Below are positions 23,155 to 34,900 of a stretch of 64,000 nt of DNA, in pieces. Source of the stretch: Steinernema hermaphroditum (taxonomy: Eukaryota; Nematoda; Chromadorea; Rhabditida; Steinernematidae); NCBI GenBank assembly GCA_030435675.1, contig CM059621.1, forward strand, positions 13,020,001-13,084,000, written 5' to 3'. The translations under genes were made by a program, and so were the position numbers. Within the stretch, counting starts at the first letter, position 1. Each line of letters starts with the position of its first letter. The notes under the pieces were generated by a model. That model was not told where the DNA came from. It worked only from the letters and a program-made list of their open reading frames with translations, and did no database searches.

Positions 23155-24778
23155 ATGGCGAGAAGGGAGATCGGATCAGATTTGCCATTTGACGTCATCC
23201 GCCACGTGCTCTCCCTTCTGCCACGGAAGGCGCTTCTCAAGCTCCGCTTGCTCAATCGCGAGTGGAACCGCTTTGTCCTCGAGAACTACCTCGGCGGAAT
23301 TCTTCGCGTTCGCCTCGTCGTCGAGTGAGTTGTTTTGCTTCCATCTTTTCTGGAACACCTGGTGGCGCTTCGATCTCCTTCGCATCGGCGAGATTAAGAA
23401 AAGCCGGCTACTTCTGGCAATTGCTATCCACCCTTATGACTCAGACGCGGTGACTCAGGGACGAAAAAACAGGCACTTGATTCCTGGAAACACGACAATT
23501 TCATAACACATATGACACATGGAACTAATTGAAATGGAAAATTTTAATGCAGCGGAAATGTGGGCCGGACGTTGTCGTTGATCTTGAAACTTTTTCTGTT
23601 TTGAAGTGTTCCATTGCAACTCGAGAGACGTCTGTCACGTTTTATGTACTTAATAAGCATCGATTATGGGATTCCGTACAAGTTTCGTCGAGGATCCGAA
23701 CAATAGATTACTTGAACAGACCGTGAACAGCCGAATCTAATAGTCCTCTACCGTATACAGTGACATTACAGCTTCCGGTTTGCCCCCGTTAACACCTTCG
23801 TTCTCTACACCAACAGACGACGCCCATGGAACGCCATAACTCCAGAAGTCCTCTCGAGTTTTCGGTCTCATGTGAAGGTAGTCGCTCTGAAGTGTGTCTT
23901 CCCGCGCCTTTCCTACCCAGCCAACATTACCTACGTCGACATCATGCTCAAAGACCTTCGGAGGCTTATCGCCGCGCACCATAAAGTCTTCAACCGACTC
24001 GAAGACATCCGGATGGGGGATTGCTTTAAGGTACGCGCCTCTGCTTCGTCGCTTGGAACTAAAATATATAAAATTTCAGGGCAAATACCCGTGGATCTCG
24101 CCCGAGCGGGTGCTCTACCGTGGCAGAATCCGGAGATTCCTCAACATGTGCCGCGGAGAGTACTTGAAAAGGGACAAGACGACGCTCGTTTCGAAGCGCT
24201 TCTTTCACCTCTTCACGCTCTTCCACCGCACTCTTAAACGCTTCGACCTCCGCTTTGGATACGACTACACGGAGAAGAATTTCTTCTTGAACATAATATG
24301 GGTGAGAGGGGCATCGACGCATACCGTAATCCCCTCAGTTGCAGGCGCTCAGCCAGAATCCGCGAGATTTCACCGGAGTCTTCTCGACGGAACTGTATGA
24401 AATAGATGCGTAGGAGATTCAAGAGACTTGATCCTTAGTCCACTGATTTTTAGGCCGTTCTATCGGCAAATTTACGGCTCCGATTACGTTATGGAAGTAA
24501 AGCCCGACGAGAGAGACAAGAGTGCCTGCTTAATCCTCGTTCGGAAGGTCGGAGAGGTGGAAAAAGTCAAGCAGGAGACGTTTCGTCTCATTCGCGAAGA
24601 GTTGTCCACAAGGATCGGCCAGGAGATCGTTGACAATCGGATCAGGCTGGAGTTTCTGAGAGCGGAGAGGATCGGATCGAGGATCCACTACTTCGTCTCT
24701 GTTGATACGTGTCCGCCACAGAAACTCGTAAGCCATGCAAAGAAACGGCTCCGAACCCTCTGGAAGGTCGAAAGGTAG
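23155..24778 (+). CDS. F-box protein with unknown C-terminal domain
   Basis: Five exons (23155-23324, 23772-24030, 24080-24301, 24345-24394, 24454-24778) keep phase throughout and give 341 aa. Residues about 9-50 are an F-box (LPFDVIRHVLSLLPRKALLKLRLLNREW, given here only as its key Leu-Pro, Val-Ile, Leu-Leu-Pro and Arg-Glu-Trp positions), which would bind Skp1 in an SCF ubiquitin ligase. The rest has no named domain: FVLYTNRRRPW, LIAAHHKVFNRLEDIRM, ERVLYRGRIRRFLNMC, IYGSDYVMEV and a basic end. The first intron (447 nt) is the longest. The product probably selects substrates through the C-terminal part, as in the expanded nematode F-box families. The start at 23155 is the nearest in-frame ATG. 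Confidence 0.8.
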
Positions 24779-24874
24779 GGCGGAAAGCAGAAATGTCTAG
24801 ATGTTTGGACACGTGCCATTTACGCGCATGGGATGACGGAGAGCGGTTGCACCCAATGTGTCCCGCATGTCAAG

Positions 24875-25490
24875 ATGGAGGACAGACGTCTAGAAGACGT
24901 CCATTTCCAGACGTATGATGACACAGAGCGGTGGAATCGTTTCGTGCATTACCAAAACCACGTTCTTGCTCCCTGCATGTAAATGTAAATCTGCAAACGA
25001 ACACTTCAGAAATGTCACAGCGTACATTCGCATCCACTACAACTGGGATTACCTTCTTCGCCTCGTCTTCCTGAACCAGGACATAACCAGAAAACTAATC
25101 ACAAAGTATGGTTAACGCAGCTGCACTCCCTATCACAACGCTTACAGCAAACCGGAACAAGTAAGCATCGACAAGTTCCGCGACGAACTTTCGGCGCAGC
25201 TGCCGAAATCTCTTCGCAACTGCTTCAGCGTCCAGCTGAAGAGATCGGAATGCGTGGAACGCAGCAAGAAGATCTACGAGTTCTGCCTCGTCTTTCAGAT
25301 TCCTAGCTACATGCGACGGGTAACCCCTTTTGATCCTCACTGCATCGATGTTCAAATGATAGAGAGGTAACAACAACTGATGATTAGACCTCCTGACATC
25401 AGCGTTTTCAGAAACGTGGAGAAATATCTATCAACGCTGTACGGGACCGACTTCGCGATCAAAACCGAAGTTATCTATCGAGTGGACTGA
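24875..25490 (+). CDS. Paralogue of F-box gene tail, no F-box
   Basis: Four exons (24875-24978, 25010-25105, 25148-25366, 25412-25490) join in frame to 165 aa. The product has ERWNRFVHYQNHV, YIRIHYNWDYLLRLVF, SIDKFRDELSAQLP, SVQLKRSECVERS and IYEFCLVFQIP. The order YIRI...DYLL, then Phe-Arg-(Asp/Glu)-Glu-Leu, then an Ile-Tyr/His-Tyr-Phe strand parallels the last exon of the gene just upstream (YRQIYGSDYVM, RLIREELS, RIHYFVSVD), suggesting tandem duplication. No F-box is visible. The gap to the upstream stop is under 100 bases, so it could be an operon partner, a truncated paralogue or a misassigned 3' part of the same gene; the reading phase argues against a simple splice between them. Confidence 0.6.
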
Positions 25491-25591
25491 AAACGAGTAC
25501 TCGCCTAGTGTCACCATTCCTGATCTCTGTCAATTTCAAGTTTAACAGATAACAACGATAACAATAACAACAACAAAGGAAAATAACAAAG

Positions 25592-27203
25592 TTAACTTCT
25601 TTCGGCCGCCTTCTTCGCGTGCTCGAATAACTCTTTGTTCGCCCTCTTCAGTTTGGCGATGTCTTTCTTCAGCGCGGCGATCGTTTCGGCGTCCTTCGCG
25701 CGATCCCCGTCATCGCCGGATTTCTGTGTATCCTTCTGAAAAGTACAATCGACCTTTATCAAAAGCACACCGGAAACCTTTTCAATGGGATTCCTTTCCA
25801 AAAACCATTCCACGACGTCTTCGGCGCTCTGTTCCAGTAGTCCATTGGAGAGAATAGGGATCATCATGGCTTTCGTGGTCTTCGTCTTTTTCAAAATGCC
25901 AAATGTGGTGTCGGACTTCTTGTAGTCGTTGTCGCTCAAGCTCGGCCAGTTTGACGTAAAGAAGATCGTAGAGATAGAAGCTGGAAAAGGCGATTGAGCA
26001 CAGTGAACGAGATGTGGTATCACCTTTCATTGACGATTCCTTCAAGCACTGCCGACTAAGTATGTCCCAAATGAAATAGGCACCGGATTGGTCACCCGAG
26101 GCCAGCATGGACCCATCGGCGTTCACTGTAATTCGAGTGACAGGCGCTGAGTGACCGACAAAAACAGGGAACGTTTCGTCATCTGTGTTGTGAGTTGAAA
26201 TCAAATACTCGCGGTTCTCGACCTAAATTGCTTTGTGGTTACTTATCAGTGAGTTTCTACATACGGCAGAGAAGAGTGAAACTTGGACTATCGCTCCCTT
26301 GTCAGTTCCAAGGAAAGCTCGGGACTCGGCAGGATCCATGGCGCACGCCGTAAATGGTCGGTCGGCACAAACCTTGAGAAGCGGTTGTGGTAGCGATAAA
26401 CCGCGAAGCACGGCACTGTGGTCAGCGGAACAGGTGAGGATGCGCGGGTTTTGACTTAACGTCACGCACATATCTGTGACGGCGAGACCATGCGATGTCC
26501 ATTTGGCGTACGGCTCAACTGTTCCTGACAAACCTCCGGAGATAACGCTGAAAGAATGAAGTGTTAGTCACGGTTGATATGTCAACGCTTACTCGGCAAC
26601 TAGATAAACGTTAACGTTTCCGTCCTGGGAACACGAAATCAGCATTGAATCATCGGCACCAAGTTGAAGTTTGGTTATCGGCTGGTAGTGAGCGTCGACG
26701 ATGGAGAGAAGATCGCCACTTTGCAGCTGAATCATACGGTACATAGGGTAACTTCAATAGAAAAGAAAAACTCACAAGCCAGGCGAAGATCTGCGCACCG
26801 ATGGCACAAAATACAATGGCTCCATCTCGTGTTGTCACCGCGAATCTGACAGGTCCTGGAGTCACTGATTTCTGATGCAGACGATTCCGGTTGTGGACGG
26901 CGATCACGTGCAGAAGAGGTTTATCGGGAACTGTGAGAAGAAGGTGCTCACCGGCCTGTCCTGAATAGAGCAAAGCTTAAGATGTCGGAAAAGAAAGCAA
27001 GGAACGAACCGACGGGGGCGACCTGACCGAGCGAGGCGCCATAGAGCTCGTTTCCCTTCAGGCTCCACGCAGAAGATCCCGTCTTCGGGTCCAATATCAG
27101 CGCCGAGTAGGCTTCGCTGCTTTCCGCGGCGATGACGAGTCGCTAAACGACAGATTCAAGGAACAGAGCGACAAAAACCTACCTCAACAGCGTCGCGATT
27201 CAT
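25592..27203 (-). CDS. WDR18: WDR18/Ipi3 WD40-repeat ribosome-biogenesis factor
   Basis: About 400 aa after removing several 40-50 nt introns. WD repeats are seen as GNELYGASLGQVAPV, PGPVRFAVTTRDG...QIFAW, HYQPITKLQLGADDSMLISCSQDG, TDMCVTLSQNPRILTCSADH, ACAMDPAESRAFLGTDKG and GHSAPVTRITVNADGSMLASG...IWDILSRQCLK. The order and several positions (PGPV, MDPAE, SRQC) follow human WDR18, as does a short C-terminal coiled coil (ALKKDIAKLKRANKELFE) like the NLRKINRDLFDF end of that protein. WDR18 works with PELP1/TEX10 (Rix1 complex) in 60S subunit maturation in the nucleolus. The start MNRDAVE is the first ATG before a good donor. Confidence 0.88.
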
Positions 27204-27329
27204 CGTTTTCGAAATGAAGTCGAAAAGCAGCGTCGAGAGAAAGTGCTTCTACTTTTACTACAGTACCCCTTCAACGATTGCTCAGGGATTTAAATGTCAT
27301 TGGTAGTAAGTTCGATCACAGCGTCGTCA

Positions 27330-28505
<1,176 letters not shown>

Positions 28506-28552
28506 AGTTCGTCTAGACTTCAGACAGGATTTGAATGCCCGAAAAAAACCCT

Positions 28553-28559
28553 ATAAAAG
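28553..28559 (+). promoter_or_regulatory. TATA box for the 49-aa peptide gene
   Basis: TATAAAA lies 58 bases upstream of the ATG at 28617, a plausible core-promoter position for a short 5' leader and a strongly expressed small gene. Confidence 0.6.
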
Positions 28560-28616
28560 GGCCGCGAAAGCCAGCGAGCCGCAGTCTTCGGACAGGTCTA
28601 ACTGATCTTCGCAACC

Positions 28617-28766
28617 ATGGGAGCCTTCTGCATCGTTCTCGTCTTGGCCGTTGTCGCTGGAGGCGGATACGCCTACTCTCAAGGACTTCTCGACCCCTAC
28701 ATCAAGAAGGCCAAGGACGCCGCCGAAGCGGTCTCGAAGAAGCAGGAAGCCCCAGTGAAGAAGTAA
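28617..28766 (+). CDS. 49-aa single-pass or secreted small protein
   Basis: A short frame starting MGAFCIVLVLAVVAGGGYAY, a hydrophobic stretch that can be a signal peptide or membrane anchor. It is followed by QGLLDPYIKK and a Lys/Ala/Glu helix ending in APVKK. A TATA box lies upstream and AATAAA downstream (28831), so the unit looks like a compact intronless gene of about 230 bases. The start has a good context (CAACCATGG). If the leader is cleaved, about 30 residues of charged helix would be released, possibly as a small secreted or antimicrobial-like peptide; if not, it is a membrane micropeptide. No known family is recognised. Confidence 0.75.
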   Translation: MGAFCIVLVLAVVAGGGYAYSQGLLDPYIKKAKDAAEAVSKKQEAPVKK

Positions 28767-28830
28767 CGACGTCTCCAGTCTTGTAGTATCCGCTGTGATC
28801 TCGCGCTGAATTCGTGTTTCGTGAAGGAGC

Positions 28831-28836
28831 AATAAA
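28831..28836 (+). terminator. Poly(A) signal AATAAA
   Basis: Canonical hexamer 65 bases after the stop of the 49-aa gene. Confidence 0.7.
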
Positions 28837-29192
28837 TGAGCGGTGGTTATATATTTGGTTTTTATGTTGTGGGGTTATAGTCAACATAGATTGGGCCATC
28901 TGGGGCGTTTGATCCGTAGAGAAGGTTTTGCGGTTGCTTTGGCTGATGAATGAAGTTTATATGGGATTGGAACGTGCATTTTCACTGGTCGGTTTGTGCT
29001 CTTTCGCTGCTAATGGCCGTTTTTTTGGAAGCCGGAAATTTGGAGTGGGTGTGACTCGCCGAACCGGCATTAATCCGGATTCATTTCAGCACTGTTCGGT
29101 GATAGGATGAATCATCGAGCCTCCAATTAAAGGTGCAGGGCAGCAAATCCCCACACCATTTCCGCACTCACATTATACTGCGCGACTCCAAA

Positions 29193-29673
29193 ATGCGTTC
29201 GCTTCTCTTCCTCTCCGCTCTATTTCTCCGTGTACTGTATTGTCATGGCGAAGTCTTTCGGCATATCCAATGCTTCGGTAAAGCCACCAGCAATGCCGGA
29301 GAGACCCAGTCGTGCAACATGAATTCGGCGGAGTTTTGCGTCACCTATCCAAGTTTGTGTATAACACAAGGGTGTATAGAAGGAACGCGATTTCAGAAAA
29401 AAGCGGTCCAGCCATCTGCAACGCTCAAATCACATTCAATGAGAATGGAATTCCGAGCAGTTTGAAGCACTGCAAAGTAAGTAGAAGTGCGAATTCCACT
29501 CAAAAAATTATGCTTAGACGGAGAGTTGTCGCACGGTCCAGGATTGGGGCGAAGACAGGTTGTTCGGAACCCACTGCTGCTGCGACGTCATCGAGTGCGA
29601 TTTTCACACAGATGAGCTCTCTGCCGAAGGGGAGATGAACATAACCGATGCCCTGAATGCAACAAACGTGTAA
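29193..29673 (+). CDS. Secreted cysteine-rich protein, Ly6/activin-receptor-like
   Basis: Three exons (29193-29358, 29412-29476, 29518-29673) give 128 aa in frame. It starts with a clear signal peptide (MRSLLFLSALFLRVLYCHG). The mature part has spaced Cys: HIQCFG, SCNMNSAEFCVTYP, ICNAQITF, LKHCK, ESC and THCCCDVIECD. The CCC-x(5)-C end and about ten Cys fit a three-finger (Ly6/uPAR or activin-receptor ectodomain) fold common in nematode secreted families. There is no transmembrane tail, and NAT near the C-terminus is a possible glycosylation site. The first intron join (T|GTATAA...TCCAG|CC) is the least certain. AATAAA follows at 29683. Confidence 0.7.
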
Positions 29674-29986
29674 ATACTTGACAATAAAAGACTCCTTAAA
29701 AAACAACAAATGACCTACAAGTGTGATCTGCGAAGATATGGAATCTGCGAAACGGCCGTAAATAAATCCTCGAAACTCTGGCACTCCCGCCCCTTCCCCA
29801 ATCATCCTCTCTGTAAAACAAACTCGCAACAGCTGGCGCGCGGTCCTTGCATGCGCTTCCCTGAGCGTTGCACTCGGGAGTACGGTATCTGCAACTGTGT
29901 TGGAATGCGCATGGAGGTTGATCCCTTTGCAAGATTTCCAGGCTGAATCGAACCTTTCTTTAAGGGAAGCTGTTTTCAGGGTCACA
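29674..29986. other. Short intergenic with a Cys-containing frame
   Basis: A 78-codon plus frame (29710-29946) has regularly spaced Cys (CDLRRYGIC, CTREYGICNC) but no signal peptide or splice partner that I can defend. It might be an exon of a lost gene. Confidence 0.35.
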
Positions 29987-31711
29987 ATGACTAGCGGAGG
30001 CGATCCGAAACCCTTGACGTCGTCGTGCGAGGCAGACAGATTGCATCGCGTCGATATTTCGTTTGTGGAACCCGAAAACACATCTGCTGAGAACTCTTCG
30101 GCCGCTTCTTCGAAAGGTTTGTCCCTGCTTCATGACAATAATATTCGCTACATTAAATAGCGCCAGAATTTGTAGAGTTTTCGTGATGGTGATATTAGTG
30201 ATTCATCGATAATCCGCCCAGCACGCTCTCGATGAATTGCATATTTACCATACTGTGTTGAAATCTGGCAAAATATTTCATTCTTTCATTTCAAAATTCG
30301 GTTTATTCCATGGCATAATTTAATTATCTATCCTTCCCCTCAAATTCTCCTCGCCAGGTCCCGCCAAAATGCACTAATTGGAGCGTAAACTTCTGCGAAT
30401 AATGATCGTTTTTCAGGAATAAATCAGATACGCGTGAGACTCGTGCATAAGACCAAAAATGCCGTCGTCGGAGAAACCAAGTTCTCGTGGCCTGAAGATG
30501 CTCTACCTCAGCAGGTACTGTGCTTTCGTGGTGACTTCTAACAACTGTCTTTGAAGATGTTATATGATTCCTCGCTCGGAATGCTGGAAATTAAGAGCGA
30601 GAAGAACATCGCCAAAGTGCCCGTGCGAATTCCCAAAGCTTCCATTCAAATCGGCCTTACGAAGTCCGTGAAAACCCCACAAATCGTCTCTTGGGACGGA
30701 TTCACACAAGACCGGAAGGAGGTGAAGCATTCATCGGCTGTTGCAAAAGCCGCTCAGCAGGTTGTGAAGAAGGTCGGTTCTGTCACCCCTGTTTGCATTT
30801 CCTAAATTGAATATTCAGGGTTTCACGGTTGCCTCCTGGAAGGAACTCTCAAACGCCTGCAAGGCGAACAACGCCAATGGAATCGAGAAGATCACGAAGT
30901 TCGACTTGGAGGACCAAAAAGTCCTTATAGAATGTTTGATTAAGGCGTACAAAGCGAACAGAGAGAACGGGCAAACTGTGCTGAAAAGTCTCGTGAGAGA
31001 AAATGTCTTTGGGAGCCAGTAAGTCACGCGCTCTATGGATTGCTGCTATCTTTGACTTGCAGGCTGACCCGCGACGTGGTTGAGGAGTTCGCGAATTTGA
31101 AGGCTTTCGACGTTCTGTGCGACTTTCTAGCAGTTCCATCGGTGATCGTTACCGAGAGTGTGTTCACGTCGGTTATCAAATTCTGCCTTGCGTAGGTGTC
31201 GTCCCAATATTCTCACACAGTTCTGCTCGTTTAGTCACGACGACGCCTCCGAATCCCGTACAATGTTCGCTGCTCTCCTGCAAAAGAATATGTCCAGCTC
31301 GCAGCTGACGAATGAAGTGCGCGATAAGTTCACAGTCGAAGAAGTGATCACGATCGTCAAGTGGTGCAGCGACCTTATCATGTCGTCTACGGATGTCCAG
31401 GGAGGCGACAATTTGTTCTCGACTGTGAGCGGAAAGCCCTTTTGATAGCCGCTTATTCGCGTTTCCTTTAGGTTATCGAGCTCATAGACATCATGATGAA
31501 CGCCTATTCGCAGCAGCTAATGTGGGACCCAAGCGCCAAGCAAGTGATCGCTGATTTACGGGACTACATTAAGACGACCATCACTGTTTGTGAGAAGTTT
31601 GCCGAGTGGAACATCCGCAGCAAGGTGACATCGGAGTTTCCCGAATTGGACGGCGAACCGCCATGCGACTACGTCATCAGAACGGCGAAACTGGCGAAGC
31701 GAGTTCTCTGA
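29987..31711 (+). CDS. Helical protein, possible NOL11-like C-terminal region
   Basis: Seven exons (29987-30116, 30417-30514, 30557-30772, 30819-31018, 31063-31191, 31235-31424, 31472-31711) join in phase to about 400 aa. The N-terminus is Ser/Glu-rich. Then come a beta-looking segment (IRVRLVHKTKNAVVGETKFSW), KVPVRIPKASIQIG, and a long helical part (TKFDLEDQKVLIECLIKAYK, LTRDVVEEFANLKAFDVL). The end (VITIVKWCSDLIMSS, SAKQVIADLRDYIKTTITV) recalls the C-terminal helices of the U3 snoRNP/t-UTP protein NOL11, but the match is faint and the NOL11 beta-propeller is absent. The first intron (300 nt) is unusually long. The gene ends 213 bases before trpp-9 on the same strand. Function is not established. 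Confidence 0.7.
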
Positions 31712-31923
31712 AATTTGAGCCTCAAATTACCGTTGTTGATTTTTATCGATTGTTGTTATTGTTGGCCCTTGTTGTTACCTTTCTAAAGCACTTTCACTCA
31801 GCGCTTCGAGGCATTCTGTAGCGTTGAACCCTCGTATTGGTTGACTTCCAACGGTGTTTATTGATTGTGCGCGTTTGTTTATTGGCGGTGACTTATCGGT
31901 GTTGCAATGGCAGATATGAGGCT

Positions 31924-34900
31924 ATGATGGATCCGCCGGTGCCGGTTGCAGAGGATCACTGTCGGATCCTGATCCTGGTTAGGCCTCTGGGTCACCGCTC
32001 CGCCACGCACTTCAACCACCTTATGGAGCGGCTTTCGCGAGTGGAAGCCATCCAAGGTAAGGATCTTGAGAAGCGCCAATGGAATCTCGTACGTTTTAGT
32101 GTCGGAGAATCCGAAGAGGGTTATTCTTGCGAAATTCATTTCGCAGATTAATCCTGATCTACGGAGTTTCGGAGAATTCCAGGTTGGATCGACTACAGCC
32201 AGGAGGACAAGCCGATATTTTGATATTTAGGCACATCGACGAATATTTGGCGTGGTTGGAGTGGCGCACGCCGTTACTCCACAACGTCATAAAATGTCCG
32301 TTACCTCGTTGGATGACCATCTTATTCCCCAATCGCCACCACTGCCTCCCGACCATCAAGCGACAATGGAACTCGTGCAGCAGCAATACGAGATGCTCAA
32401 GGGTGATTATTCGGAGACGTGTGTCGACAGCAGAATCGCCACCTTTGGCTTTAAAACTGTAAGTAGACAATGTTGCCCACAGCCGATCGATTCCCTGATG
32501 TCTTCTGCTGCAAGTGTGCCTGTAGTCTAACTTCGAACAGTCTATTTGTGATGGAAGTAAGTACTACTGCAGTGCTTTGTTTCCTTTAAAAGCGACAAGC
32601 GATCGATTTAAGATGAGGACAACAATAGAGGATGTCGGGTTGATAGTGGAGGATAAGGCTGATTTCGTTCGATTGCTAGGGCTTCTGGGGAAGTCGGATA
32701 CGAGAGACCGACCTATTCCCCGGCGCCTTCTGTTGCAAGTGTGTCAATATGAAAAAAAAAATTCTGAACACACGGACAGAAAAGTCCACAACAAACCAAA
32801 AAGTGACGATATCCGTTTCAGGCGTCGGAAACTTTCACTACTCGCGAACTTCTCGCCTTCCCCACACTCGAAGACACCTCCGATGGCCTCGAAGTCGGCA
32901 TTCGAGAATTCGTCCGGCAAATCTACTTTGTACTGGAAAGCCGACGACTCGATTTGGCATTCGAGAAGATGGACTCTCCGCCATGTCCAGTTCTTCAGGA
33001 AGAGGAGAAATACCGAGTGGGGGTTGAGAATCGGCATAGCAAGGCGTACAAGAGGAAATGCATCGGAAGGTTACGGAAGCAAGTGGCTGACTACACACTT
33101 CTCACTGGACTGCCTACGCTCGCTTTGGACAGCTACCAAAGTGCGATTGACTATCTCAAACAAGCGTCCGATTTGCTATGGCTTGCTGGTACATATGCGT
33201 TCCTCGTTTCCTTCTTATGTTTGTGCGTTTAGGTGCCTTGGAAGGATGGGCTTGCGCGGCTATCGCCATCAAGTATAATGAAACTGGCGAGAGATTGAAG
33301 AAGAACGCGGCAATGCAGCGAGTTTCCACGCTCACCCCGTCGCAAATGAGGGCGTTCCAGGAGAAGGCGCACCAGCATTCCCTAGGGTATTTTACTAACG
33401 CTTTTCTGTTTGTACTTCTTTTGCGTATATGTATGTAGGACATCGATTGGTCATCAGCGGTACCATTCCGATGCAGCAGCCGTCGATGAGCGAGCTGTAG
33501 CGACGGCGGCTGCCGCTGCGGCGCAACTATTGGAACAAGATGCTCACCACAGCAAGCAGAATCATCTGAAAAAGCCGTGGCACACATTGGCGCTGGATCG
33601 GTCGCCCACGAGCAGATCCACTGTAGAACACACTGAAATCATCGAGAAATTCCGAATGGCGCTGGAGAACTACGAGCGCTTCTCGTTTGCGGCATTTATC
33701 GAATACGAGTGTATGATGAAGGCGGCTTCTGTGTTTCGCCATCAGAAGATGCTCATAGAAACGGAGGCGTTCATTCGAGAGCACATCGGCAAGTATCTCG
33801 ACGACAGCTTCACGCTCTTCGATCATCTCACGAAATCCGCCATCTGCATGAACTGTGCGACCATTTATCGAGAGGTGATACCGTACTCCAGGACTGATCT
33901 GATGTGGCAATTTCTTCAGATCGGCTTCTCGAGGAAAAACGCCTTCTATGCAAGGCTAGCGGTGCTCTTCCGACTTCACATGACCGAAAACGATATGCGG
34001 ACGGAATCGGACTATCGTCAAGTGTACCCGATACTGTACAAGACTCTCGCGGGTTATGGTATTTCTCCGCAGTGCAGAGAAGTAGCATCTTCCGATCTTG
34101 CAACGGCTGGTCCGGTTGCGGTGCAAGTAAAGGCGCTTCACGAGGTGTTCATGTCCGCTATGCGGGCGAGGCACTTCGACGCTGCCATCCGACACCTTTG
34201 TTACATCTTGGAGGTGACTCTTTTGCTGTTGTACAGGTTCTTCATCCCTACTGTATTAGGTTTATTTCGATGAGTTGGAACCGACCGCCGCCATGAGAAT
34301 GTTCGAAGAATTAGAACGGCTGGTAGGCTCTCGGCCGAATATGCACATCGCCTCTCAGCCGATATCGATGGACCAGTGTGGAATAATCCTGCCTCCCCTG
34401 CAGATGACGCGGTTTCCGATGATGAAGTAGGAGTCACCAGCTTAGCTCTTATTTCAGTGAACATTTAGGAACTTCAAAGTCATACCACTGGCCGCAGATC
34501 TGGCGCCGACGGTCGTCAAGAAGGACGACAAGAGTGACGATATCTTCATCTATTGTGCCTTCCAGAACCGAAACAATGAAGACGTAGATCGTATGCGTGT
34601 GCTTCATCGCTCAGCTATCGTAATTTCTTTCAGCGGTATGGGTAGCTGGCTGCCCGTGTGAAGTCGCTGTTACTGTGAAGAACCCGTTTCCTTTCGAATT
34701 CTCCGTGAAGAATCTCGCTCTGATCGGCGACGGGTGCGCCTTCGAAGCGGTTCCGGTCAAACTGAATCTAGCGTCGGCGTTGGACAACCCCGATTCGTCC
34801 ACTATACGCCTACTGGGAATGCCCAGGGAGCCCGGAAAACTGAAGATCACTGGATACAGCTGCGAAGTTGTAGGAGTTAAGAATGTTTGTCGGTTGAGGA

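Noticed and set aside
23529..23726. 65-codon plus frame (KCGPDVVV...) after an AG acceptor
   Set aside because: It lies inside the first F-box intron; the phase-correct join skips it (23324 to 23772) and gives a smooth protein.
29500..30081. 193-codon minus frame
   Set aside because: Overlaps confirmed plus exons on both sides and has no motif; taken as a shadow.
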